From Isoetes taiwanensis (taxonomy: Eukaryota; Streptophyta; Lycopodiopsida; Isoetales; Isoetaceae): a DNA stretch of 64,000 nucleotides. The stretch covers positions 1,178,001-1,242,000 of the forward strand of contig JAJEKV010000146.1 in the NCBI GenBank assembly GCA_021234155.1. Direction: 5' to 3'. The notes beneath the pieces were generated by a model. The model ran no database searches. It saw only the letters and a list, made by a program, of their open reading frames with translations, and was not told the DNA's origin. Position 1 is the first letter of the stretch. Each line of letters starts with the position of its first letter. This document shows, one piece after another, positions 45,999 through 55,626 of this stretch. A program made the translations under genes and the position numbers.

Positions 45999-47593
45999 CT
46001 AAGACAATTTCTGCATTGCTTCGATCAGCTGCACACATCCCATTGAATAATTCACCTCATCAGCTTTTTCCACAATATACTTGTTCCTTTCCACATCATT
46101 ATATGTCTCCACCTTTATTCTAATTCTGAACTGCAAGGTTTTAAAGAATGCCGCTTGCACAACCGCATTAAACCTTCCAGTGTCTGTAAGTTTCCAGAGA
46201 TCTAATTGCTTTGCTGTACAACCAAATATTTGCTCACCTATATCTTGGAAAGCGGTGACCCATAAACTTCCTGTGTGGTCTGATAGCTGCAGCGAGATTA
46301 CATACCTGTATGAGCACTCTTTCACACAAACATTGCAGCTAATGCAATGCCATAGACCATCTTCAGTAGCCCTCATCTTCTTCAGACATTGGCGGTTGCC
46401 ACATTTCAATGGGCATGCTGCATAGTACAACAAATCATGCTTCATATTTGTTATTGTGCCTCTTAAGTCTACTAACATTGGTTTCTCAACATCCCTAAGA
46501 GCCACCTCAGATAGCTCAGAGACAAATTTTAGAGAATTGTCAACAGCCAATGGCTGTGCAGTCATTGTGAGAGAAACAGAAACAGTTTTTTTGCCCTCTT
46601 TAACAAACCATGCCCTTAATGCCCTAGCTTCAGGAATGAAGGGGTTTACTTGCACCTGGCTTGATTGAAGAGTAACTAACGATTTAGTTGCATAATCGCT
46701 CACCTTCGCCCCTCTTATCGCAACAATTGGCTCCCTATTTGCACTCATAGCCTCCTCGATTTGCAAGCCCTCTCGCAATGACACCTTCCCCCACATAGTG
46801 ATCTCAATCTGCTTACCAGATTCATCTTTCATATGAATAATTCTACGATCAACGGGCCTTCCATTCTTACGATGCACACGTGATGCCTCCTCTACTCCAG
46901 TAATAACACCAATAACGTCAACCACAGAATCCCTATCTTTAAATTCTAAGTCTGCAATGGACACAAACTGATACATATATGATGCAGAATACTTTTATCA
47001 TCGTCACACTCTTCAACTATAGAACTATCTTGTAAATACAATTCCCACGAATGGCTTAACTGATTAAAAATCTTATTTGCGGGCTTAAACATCCCTTTTG
47101 ATATAGTCAAAACCTTGCCAATTCGGATATGCCTATCAAATTTTGTAGCCAGGGCATTAAAACATACGACTCGTATCTCGGATGATTCCATATCCATGAC
47201 ATCAAAATGGAAGAGAACGCCAGTAAGTCTGGACGATGCAAATTTTTTTAATGCTACCCTTGCAGTCACCCTACACTTGATCTTCCAATTAAAGATATAG
47301 GGACTTAAACTACGAATAGGACTTAAACTACGAATAGGAACAATCCTCGTCTCTCGTCTGCCACTTGAAAAGGAACAGGGAACAGAGGAAGTAGCATCAG
47401 CACATGGAGCATCACATCGAACAACAGAGTGCACACCAGAAGAAGAGGGCACATGAGAACATGGGGCATCATATAGAATAGAAGAGGGCACATCAGAAGA
47501 AGTGGGCACATGAGAACATGGAGCATCACATTCAAGAGAAGAGGGCACATCAGAATATGGAGCATCACAACTACCAGCCATTCCAAAAATCAA
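45999..47593 (-). pseudogene. Replication protein A 70 kDa subunit homologue, intronless, one frameshift
   Basis: Two overlapping minus frames (47593-46946 and 46976-45999) form one RPA1-like protein of about 535 residues. DBD-A: WKIKCRVTARVALKKFASSR to IRIGKVLTISKGMFKPANK. DBD-B: VDVIGVITGVEEASRVHRKN, IHMKDESGKQIEITMWGK. DBD-C: ACPLKCGNRQC ... LWHCISCNVCVKECSYRY, which keeps the Cys zinc site, and ends KADEVNYSMGCVQLIEAMQK. RPA binds single-stranded DNA in replication and repair. The N-terminal RPA70N domain is missing; in its place is a CDAPCSHVPSS-type repeat. The shift near 46975 looks like an extra AT in ATATAT and could be an allele or an error. Plant Helitrons often carry RPA-like genes and a Helitron helicase fragment lies 5 kb away on the same strand. 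A retrocopy is the alternative. Confidence 0.85.
47360..47575 (-). repeat. Short tandem repeats coding CDAPCSHVPSS motifs in the RPA N-terminus
   Basis: GGCACATGAGAACATGG(A/G)GC-type units of about 36-60 bp are repeated, so the RPA N-terminus consists of about four DAPCSHVPSS-like segments. A separate 18 bp duplication (GGACTTAAACTACGAATA) lies at 47301-47339. Confidence 0.8.
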
Positions 47594-47973
47594 AAACTTT
47601 TAAAACTATACTGACCTCCAATCTCGAATTCTACTGCCGATCACTTTCGATTCTGACTCACTCTTATAGAATCGACATCAATTTCGCATGGCAGCCCTTG
47701 CACAGCTGAAAGTCACCACTCCTTCGACACCTACAACTTCGATTCGATTCGTGGAGCAAATCCTCCAACTCGTCCAACATGCATGGAATGGACGGAAGGG
47801 TGAAAACCCATCAACACCATATTTTCCAACAATCGATTTTCAGAACAACGGAAAAATTTTCCGCCCACCAAATATCTAACAATCTTAGTAAATTGGATTA
47901 AAAAAAAACCCCAAAAACTTTTTTGCCATGCCGGAAATCTCCAAATTAAAAAAGTTGATGTTTCACCATATTA

Positions 47974-48012
47974 TTGCAATGGTTCTCTTCTTATATAGAA
48001 GAGAACCATCAT
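47974..48012. promoter_or_regulatory. Palindrome containing a TATA box upstream of the RPA gene
   Basis: AATGGTTCTCTTC and GAAGAGAACCATC(ATT) are inverted around TTATATA. The minus strand gives TCTATATAAG about 390 bp before the RPA start. The symmetric site could serve either direction. There is no clear gene on the plus side. Confidence 0.45.
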
Positions 48013-48314
48013 TCTAGGGAAAGGGACGCCAGTTTTGGCGCCAGCTCTGCTTTTGGATCCAAGCTTTCTTTGACACAAGCCTGCTATAACGCAGGCTTTC
48101 TTTGGCCTTTTCTCCCATAAAAGCCTTGTGTCTTCCTGCATTCCTCATCGGCGTTTCCTCTGAGCTGAATCTTGTTGTTGTACCGGAGTCCCCTCCCCCA
48201 ACCTCTTACTCTCCTATATGGGTTTTACTTTTTGTTCAGTGTTGGCCGATGGGCTTTTGCATTTTTCCCAGCGTAGCACATGGCGCTTCTGGAGGGCACC
48301 AAGGGGAAGCCCCC

Positions 48315-48800
48315 CTGGGTCGGGCCTATATATATGTATATATTTTTCTTATCTCGGCGTAGCCCCATGGCTTCCGAGGATCATTATGGATCATCTGTTC
48401 AATTTTCGATATTATGCTCTTGTATTTCTATTCCGACTTTATAGTTTACCGACTCTTGGCCCGTGGATGGCTTCTAACACATTTGATGGTCGCATATGGT
48501 TTGGTCTTGCAGTTTGGAGCTCGCTTATGTGCATGAAGCTGCTTTTTATATGCCTCTGGGTCGAGCCTATATTTTCCTATCTTGGCGTAGCCTCGTGGTT
48601 TCCGGGGATCCTCATGGGTCATCTTTTCCATTTTGATATTGTGCTCTTGTATTTCTAGTCCCACTTTGTAGCTTGCTTACTCTTGGCCCGTAGATGGCTC
48701 CTAACACAGTTGACAATCATATGTGGCTTTGGTCTTGCAGTTTGGAGCTCTCTGATGTGCATGTGGCTGTTTTTTATACAAGTGGCCAGGTGGGACGCAT
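48315..48800. repeat. Two tandem units, period about 227 bp
   Basis: TCTTGGCCCGT(G/A)GATGGC(T)CTAACAC occurs at 48454 and 48681. TCTTGCAGTTTGGAGCTC, ATATTGTGCTCTTGTATTTC-type and GGCGTAGCC(C/T)C words recur at the same spacing. The ORFs 48102-48362 and 48218-48658 fall within it and are not supported as genes. Confidence 0.8.
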
Positions 48801-48899
48801 GGAGCGGTATCTTAGCGGGGCGGATTTGAGTTACTGCTTGGATGGGTGGCGCGACCTAATTTTTGCAGTTGTTGCAGTTTGAAGGCATTACAGTACATC

Positions 48900-50880
48900 G
48901 GCCTTTTAGATGTTCTACGTGGGGGCTTGTACTTATTGTACACAATTATCTTATATATCGGGTGGTCTAACCCGAGGTTGTGTTTGTTGATTTACCCATT
49001 TGGGGTTCATCATTTTGTTCCTCTCTTCACTCATTTTGGGATTCATCAGTTTGTTTCCCCATGGGTCATTGTACTTCACCACTTCACCACTTCACTTCGG
49101 ATGTTGATATTTGTGCATAAAGACCTTTCCCTAGAATAATCATACATACTGAAATCCACAATGATGCATACCTGTAGGTCTTAACACTGCTAATTATGGC
49201 CTGCAGCAATCAACCGGCATGCAGCTTGGGAATAATTTCTGGGAGAAGAAGTAAAGGGTTGATATAAAGTTTTGAAGGAAAGGTAGATGTACAATCTGCG
49301 CCCTAGAGGACTCACGACTTAGACGTCTTCAGCATTTTGGAAAAAAAACATTTAATAATAAATTTAGTAGCAAAATAAAGCCTGTATTCAGTTGTATGGA
49401 GGAGAGAATTTGAGGTTGGAATGATGGCAAGCCGTCTAGTAGGAAAAAGAAACCCAAAAAATATGTCCTTACTAGAACATGCTCTTCACATCCTCTGTTC
49501 TTCTTGGAGCAGAGCCATGCTGGCAACGTCGCAACTCGAGTTTCCCCAGAGCAAAACATTCCATAAACCAGTGAAGTAGGGCCTCCAATCCACAAGTTCA
49601 GAGAAGTGGTGATCAAAAGCAGGAAATGCAGGAGACAGAAGCGGCAAGAAACAAAAAGAAAAAGCACAATGCATGATTAAACCTTGGCTCTTAATCTCGA
49701 CCGTTGATTTAGGGCCAATATAATAGCAAGAATTGGATCACTCAACTCAGCCACTCAGTCGTTGGATGCGATACAATTATATATTTCTTTTAAAGTTTAC
49801 CGGTGATAATCTTGCTATTTTTTTCAATGTAAATCGTACTGTATAAATATCAAGCGTTGTATATATTCGACATCCTCATGTCATCCCACACCCCCATTCC
49901 ATGATGCACATTTTTTCCATGGGGCATCAACGATGTCCCTATTTAGACTCGATTTATATTTCATACAATAAACCCTTAAACAAATAAATCATACGCTTCA
50001 AAATCCCTAGTTCTGGATCTTTGCCACGAAACTCGTTGCCTGGAACCTTGCCACGAATCCGGTTTGACACCTCTGCCAAGCTTTGGTTTTGGCGTGGTTT
50101 ACCGGCCACTCTAGAATTGCAGACGAAAAACCTTGAAGCCACAATATGGCATCTGGGGAGCCGATTTTTTCTTTAATTTTGGTGATGGAGATGGCTCCCT
50201 TATATTCTTGCAACAGCTTCTACCTTCTAGGTTTAAACAAAGCAGAGCTTAGGCGAACTGACAGGCTTAGTCGAGTTTTTTATTTTGGAAGGATTCAAGG
50301 TTTCTCTGTATTTTTAGTTCAACTGTTTCTTTGCAAGATTCAAGGATCATCTGTTTTTTTGGGCAGATTCAAGGAAGCATCGACTTCAACTAGAAAAGAA
50401 GGCCTTGAAAAGATAAAAAATTCCTCTACTGGCATAGCTAGTTCTTTCAAATACATCGCCGGAGCTATGAGTTCTTAGCTTAAGCCCTGCCATTTCTTTT
50501 TTGTTCTTCAATAGCTTTTTTTTTTTTTAAGAGTCCTCTTTATCAGCCCAGCTTTTATCCTCTTGCCATACTTTTTCTCGTCTTTCTTCCTCCATAGCCG
50601 TTTTCGTATTTGCGATTTTGTTTTGTTTCGTGTAGATTTTCTTCTGCGTTTTTTGCCGTCTTATGTGTTTTCCGCCATACTTTTCTTGCCTTTCTTGCTT
50701 CAGATTTGCTAGCTCAACAAGGCAGCCAGAGGTTTATTCAAGATTCTTCTGTTGTCTGTTGTTAACCAGTTAAATCTGTCACCGCGGAATGGCCGACCCA
50801 ACATACCATTCTGCAATGGAATTGTCTGCTACATGGCAGCACAACATTAATACAATGACAAAAAAGGCGATCCTAATGCC
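48900..50880. other. Gene-poor stretch left of the recombinase element
   Basis: The ORF 50146-50478 (110 codons) contains two RIQGFSVFL/KIQGSSVFL-type internal repeats but no known domain. Nothing else recognised. Confidence 0.4.
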
Positions 50881-51010
50881 ATATTGTATGGGGGAAGGGC
50901 AATTGGGACTTGATTCCAGTTTCCAGGTGGGGTCCTGCGACCGGCGGTAGCTGGGAGCGGGTCACTTAGAAACCGGAATCAAGGACCAATTGCCCTTCCC
51001 CCACAATATA
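50881..51010. repeat. 130 bp foldback at the left side of the recombinase gene
   Basis: The arm ATATTGTATGGGGGAAGGGC with TTGATTCCAGTTTCC (50881-50925) pairs with GAAACCGGAATCAAG and CCAATTGCCCTTCCCCCACA (50969-51010). The loop region 50925-50966 holds the GC-rich motif GACCGGCGGTAGCTGGGAGC that recurs at 55013 and, inverted, at 54906. Confidence 0.85.
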
Positions 51011-51134
51011 GAAATAGGGGAGATTTTTTTTTTCTCCTCTTTCTTTCTTCGCATTTTTTTCCCTCTCTCTGCGCCATGCATGCATCAAGACCCAGGGCAG
51101 ACCTCCACGAGATTCGTCGAGCAAAGCTGGCAGG

Positions 51135-53840
51135 ATGAAGGCGCTTGCTCGAAAGAAGCGTTTTGAAGGCATTTTGGCCTTTTTTCTTGGTTTGATGGAG
51201 ATTTTTGTAGCAGTTGGGCTTTTTGTTGCTGATTCTTGTTGCTTAGTTGTATCAGAGACTAGTATTACCGGAGTTGGAGCGCAAAAGACAAATCCGCAAG
51301 GTATTTGTCAAGTTTTTATCTATTTTTGTTGATTTTTGCATTCTTTAACTGCTTTTTTTTTTCGTTTGACAGGTTTATGGAAGGAGATATTGTCGATTCC
51401 GTCGAGTTTTGCTTCGGGGAGATGTTCTATAGTTAGTTCAGAGAATATAGGTATAGATTTAACTGTTTTTTGGTTGGAGATTCTACTGTGTTTTGTGCAT
51501 GCAAGTTTTTTATTGATTATATGGTCTTGCTTTGTTACAGATTCTTCTGGATGCTCGAGGCTTGTTGCAGATGGAGGTTATACTTTGGAACAGCTCGGTT
51601 TTGGAGGTAAGCTTTCATGCATTTGGCTATAAATTAGTTGTTAGATCCAATTTTTTCACAATGCTGTTGCATATAGTTGTGGAGTTGTAAATCTTGGAGC
51701 AGAGGAGGTTCATGCGTCTTCATGTGTATTAGGTAAGTCTGCATGTATAGTAGGCTAGTCTGCATGCGTACTAAGTAAGTTTTAAATTAGTAGTAATCTA
51801 GAGTAGTCTGTTGTTGAATTAGGTAGAGTATATTCTTTTAAAAATATACTTAATGTTTTGCAGATGCATCTGGAGTGCCAGATGTTATACCTGGAGTGGT
51901 AGATGATATATTTGGAATAGTGAATGTGTCTTCGGAGCGGCAGTTAAATGGATATGAGTCAGGTAATTTGTTTATTTATTGTTTACTTTTAGATAGTTTT
52001 TAATTATTATGTTTTGTATTTAGGTGTTGGCTGTCCATCATTTAGTCTTGATAGCCCTTTTCAGACTACTGCTAAAGATGACAGTGTAGGCTTAAGTTGT
52101 GAGGCGGTAGTTGAGGGTTGTTTTGAGGGTAGCAACAATTTGATTACGAGTGAGGGTCTTGATAGTTTGATTGTAGATAGTATGATTATAGATGAAGGTG
52201 GTTCAAGTTTGATTACAGATGAAATAAGACGTGATGGCAGTATGAATATGACTGATTTAGTGGTTGATCGGCGTCATGGAAAGAAGCCATTGAAGCTTGG
52301 TGGTTTTGTTGACCTGGATCCGGAGCTTGTTACTAGGGTGACTAATGCTTGCGAGCCCTGTGGAAACAAAGGACAAATGGGTCAAGGGAAGGTTTGATGC
52401 GTGGCGGATGCATCTTAGGAAACCAATTGATGTTAAAATTGAAGACCTGGAATTGGACATGCTTGCTGAGTATCTGGAGGACTTTATGCTTTGTGTGCGT
52501 CGAATCGATGGCAAGCCATATCCACCAGACACGTAAGCATCATTATTAGTTTATTATTGTCTTTATTTTACTATTAATATTATTATTATTATTAGTTTAT
52601 TATTGCTTTCTTTTATTTATTAGTTTGATTTCATTTATTCTAAGATGTTTTCTGTTGTGCAGGTTGTAGAATCTATTTCGTGGTTTCAATAGAATCTTAC
52701 GCCGAGTGCAGGATGCTAGGATCATGAATACTCGACAAGAAGAGAAAGCAATTGACATTTGCGATGGAGGAATCTACTGCGGGCGGTTTTACTTCGAAGA
52801 GGAAGAAGTCAGACATATGGAGCTGGGAAGACCAATCTAAAATTCTGCTACATCTGGCACATCAAGTGACATAACTTGGGGATCCAAAAGAGGTTTGCAT
52901 TCTATTGTATGTCATGTTTTTTAATTCGTGGGGGCTAGGAATTATGTAAGGCCAGAGATTTTCAGTTTTTCATTGGAAAGGACTTTGTGAATCAATATCT
53001 AGAGTATTGTGAGACCATCAGTAAGAACTGGCGTGGCGGGATCAACAAGTGCAAACCTGAGGATTTAGGGAGCCCGTCAGATGCTATGAAGCTGATGTCG
53101 TAGAATGCTGGAGGCATTTAGAGTACCGCCTATCAAAGTATGAGGTCTATGATAAGTATGGGGGCAGGTTCATCTTCTTGGAGGCAATTAATCGCCCCAG
53201 AAAAGATGTATGTACGAATCTTATGCCATCAAAAACCATGTCTACTTGGCTGAAAGACATGGTTGAGGTTTGCGAGATAGATGGAAATTTCACCAACAAA
53301 AGCTGCAGGAGTACTGCAATTACGCAGATGTTAGTGTCAGGTGTGCCTATTGAACTCGGCATGAAAATTACGGGTCATACAAATCCTGAATCGTATCAGC
53401 GTTATGGTCAGAGTAGAGTTGTAGCACGAGCTTCTGCTATGGACGTTCTGAATTCTGGTAAGATATATGGAGAGTCTTTTCAGAATAATGTTAAAAACTT
53501 GAATGCTGGATTGTGTGGGAATCTGGAGAAGGTGGCTAGTTTATGTTCTTCATTTGGGAATCCTCTGCGTGATATCACGAACAGCTTGGGTGCTTCAAAT
53601 TCTACGCAAGCTGTTACTCCAGGTTCTAGTAGTCGAGTGCCGGTTGAAATAGATGATTCGTACATGAACGATTTGGATCTGGTGTTAAAACAAAAGCCTG
53701 ATTTGAAGAAATACTTCTCTGACCCTATAGAAAATGCTGCTGCATCTGGAAGCGTGAGTATTTCAGGTAATAAAATCGAGAATATTCTGATTCATGTTGG
53801 AAGTTTAAGTGAAGCTGGCTCTCTTATAAAATCTCTGTAA
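51135..53840 (+). pseudogene. Crypton/ZMYM-KIAA1958-type tyrosine recombinase, spliced, decayed
   Basis: Exons with consistent phase-1 junctions: 51135-51300, 51373-51450, 51541-51606, 51685-51732, 51864-51962, 52024-52532, then 52663 onward. The internal small exons are multiples of 3, which supports real splicing. The N-terminus is acidic and Ser-rich. The core starts KDKWVKGRFDAWRMHLRKP and VRRIDGKPYPPDT, the SAM-like/N-terminal part of DUF3504. Then come NLFRGFNRILRRVQDARIMN, an IRGARNYV-type stretch carrying the first catalytic Arg, SKNWRGGINK, MPSKTMSTWLKDM, and TNKSCRSTAITQMLVSGVP with TGHTNPESYQRYG, which supplies RxxR-like, His and Tyr positions. The usual NHSxR His is Lys here. A TAG at 52667-52669, a shift near 52350 and another near 53068 break it. 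Recombinases of this fold cut and rejoin DNA through a tyrosine. Confidence 0.75.
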
Positions 53841-53989
53841 GTAGTTGAATTGCTTAGTTTCTTTATAATTTTCGATTTTAATTGCTTATGGTTTGCAGGA
53901 AATGAGTCTGCACCTGCAATGTGGAAAGTGGAATGTCTTCTAATCTGGAATCTGCAGTTAAATATGTACATTTGAATGTTTGAATTGTG

Positions 53990-54310
53990 TTAATCAATTG
54001 TCTTGAACCGTGTTAATCAATTGTGATAACTTTGAGTCTTGTGAAAATATTGATAATAAACTCTGGTAATTTTGATATATTGAAACTATAATGTTTACTG
54101 TGGTAACTTTGAGTACTAATGTAACTTTGATAGAGCGATAACTTTGATGTATTAAATTTAGAATGTGCATTGTGGTAACTCTGAGTACTGAAAACTTGAG
54201 TCTTATAAAAACTTTGAGCTGGTCTTTAACTGGAAAAGTGAAACTGAAAAACTCACTTTGAGTTGGTCTTTACAATTGAAAAACTTTGAATTGTCTTATA
54301 AAAAATCTGA
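53990..54310. repeat. AACTTTGAG-type short direct repeats
   Basis: (G/T)(A/G)TAACTTTGA(G/T)T variants recur roughly every 30-50 bp, some with GTCTTTAA or GTCTTATAAAAA. The array lies between the recombinase stop and the right inverted end. Confidence 0.6.
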
Positions 54311-54758
54311 ATTGGTCTTTAAAGCTGAACAAGTGCTTGAAAAAAATTTACAAGTGAAAAAACATGGAGTGACCGGTTCAACCTGTCACCCAGAATCAGG
54401 GCACCCAACTGCTTTTCTGGGTTATTGGCAGTGACACGTGTCAACGTAGAAATGCACCAACGAATAAAAAATCGACCCTATTTCTATATTGTTGCTCAAA
54501 AAGAGACGACTGGGTTCATCCAGATGGGTGAAATGCTGCATGTGACCATTTAGCTGAAGAGCCCAACGCCACAGCCAGATTCAAATTTGAACTTCGATGT
54601 GGATAAAATTCCGCGTCGGAGAAAAAATGGCGACGAAATTTCGATTTTCCATTCAAATTTTGGTAGTTATGAGTCTCTTTTATTTTTTTGTTTAGATCCG
54701 AGCATATTCTAATATGTGCCGAAATTTGCACTTCAGCCACTTACGCCTTACACCCACA

Positions 54759-54879
54759 CAACAAGGAAACTGGGGAGTTCATTCAGCACCCGGAATGGAA
54801 AACGGCGGGCTTGATTCCGCTCAGCAGGTCAGAAACATGTAATTTGAAGCAAAATTGTATCTCCCCAGTTTCCTTGTTG
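54759..54879 (+). mobile_element. MITE copy 1, 121 bp
   Basis: Ends CAACAAGGAAACTGGGGAG and CTCCCCAGTTTCCTTGTTG are perfect 19 bp inverted repeats. The body includes CGGCGGGCTTGATTCCGCTC. No recognised transposase. Confidence 0.8.
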
Positions 54880-54893
54880 TGGCGGCCTGGAAC

Positions 54894-55057
54894 TGGGTCG
54901 CAGATTCCAAGACCCGCTCCCGGCTCCCGCCGGTCATGGGACCCCCTGGAATCAGCTCACGGGACCCCCTGGAATCAGCTCCCCAGATTCCATGCTGATT
55001 TCAGGGGATCCCGTGACCGGCGGGAGCCGGGAGCGGGTCCTAGAATCTGCGACCCAA
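54894..55057. repeat. GC-rich palindrome between the two MITEs
   Basis: TGGGTCGCAGATTCCAAGAC and CCGCTCCCGGCTCCCGCCGG read inward from the left and, inverted, from the right. The centre has a 22 bp direct duplication (GGGACCCCCTGGAATCAGCT). The arm motif is the one in the loop at 50925-50966. Confidence 0.85.
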
Positions 55058-55175
55058 CAAGGAAACTGGGGAGATACAATTTTGCTTCAAATTACCTGTT
55101 TCTGACCTGCTGAGCGGAATCAAGCCCGCCGTTTTCCATTCCGGATGCTGAATGAACTCCCCAATTTCCTTGTTG
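55055..55175 (-). mobile_element. MITE copy 2, 121 bp, inverted to copy 1
   Basis: Same length and ends as copy 1 in opposite orientation, with a few substitutions (for example CCCCAATTTCC for CCCCAGTTTCC). Confidence 0.8.
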
Positions 55176-55179
55176 TGAT

Positions 55180-55306
55180 GTAGAATGGAATGGGGGAAGC
55201 CATTCTTGCTTCCCCCTGACCTGCAGAATCCGGGAGCGCCATGTAGGCGCGACTGGATTCTGCAGGTCAGGGGGAAGCAAGAATGGCTGACTCCATTCCG
55301 TTCTAC
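55180..55306. repeat. 127 bp foldback
   Basis: GTAGAATGGAATGGGGGAAG, CCATTCTTGCTTCCCCCTGA and CCTGCAGAATCC pair with their reverse complement at 55247-55306; GAGCGCC/GGCGCG lies at the apex. It resembles a microRNA-like or MITE hairpin. Confidence 0.85.
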
Positions 55307-55626
55307 GACGTCAAGGTAAGCTTCTAACCGGATTCTACAAGTTTGCTGAACCCATTTGCCATTCTTGAGAAGAATGAATCAAGAAAATGACGGAATGCTG
55401 GTCCACTTACCTTGACGTGTGGGTGTAAGGCGTAAGTGGCTGAAGTGCAAATTTCGGCACATATTAGAATATGCTCGGATCCAAACAAAAAACAAAAGAG
55501 ACTCGTAACTACCAAAATTTGAATAGAAAATCGGAATTTCGTCGCCATTTTTTTCTGCGACGCGGAATTTTATCCACATCGAAGTTCAAATTCGAATCTG
55601 GCTGTGGCGTTGGGCTCTTCAGCTAA

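Larger units (their letters stand above)
51003..54492 (+). mobile_element. Tyrosine-recombinase element with short inverted ends (Crypton-like)
   Basis: A 3.5 kb segment encoding a tyrosine recombinase. The left edge ACAATATAGAAATAGGGGAG (then ATTTTTT, 51003-51028) is repeated in inverse at 54466-54492 (CGACCCTATTTCTATATTGT). Near the right end (53990-54310) AACTTTGAG-like words recur about ten times, as in subterminal protein-binding arrays. Known Cryptons have neither inverted ends nor target duplications, so the boundary is a proposal. The foldback at 50881 and the nested palindrome at 54489 may instead be the real ends. Confidence 0.55.

Noticed and set aside
28938-47593. One giant autonomous Helitron from the 3' end at 28938 to the RPA gene
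   Set aside because: A TCTCT 5' end preceded by A lies only 143 bp away at 29080, giving a compact element, and no matching 5' end was found beyond the RPA gene.
48102-48658. ORFs of 86 and 146 codons
   Set aside because: They fall in the 227 bp tandem repeat and have no recognisable features.
54516-55548. Minus-strand ORFs sharing CAEICTSATYALHP-type sequence
   Set aside because: They are mirror translations of the palindrome arms and appear on both sides for that reason only.
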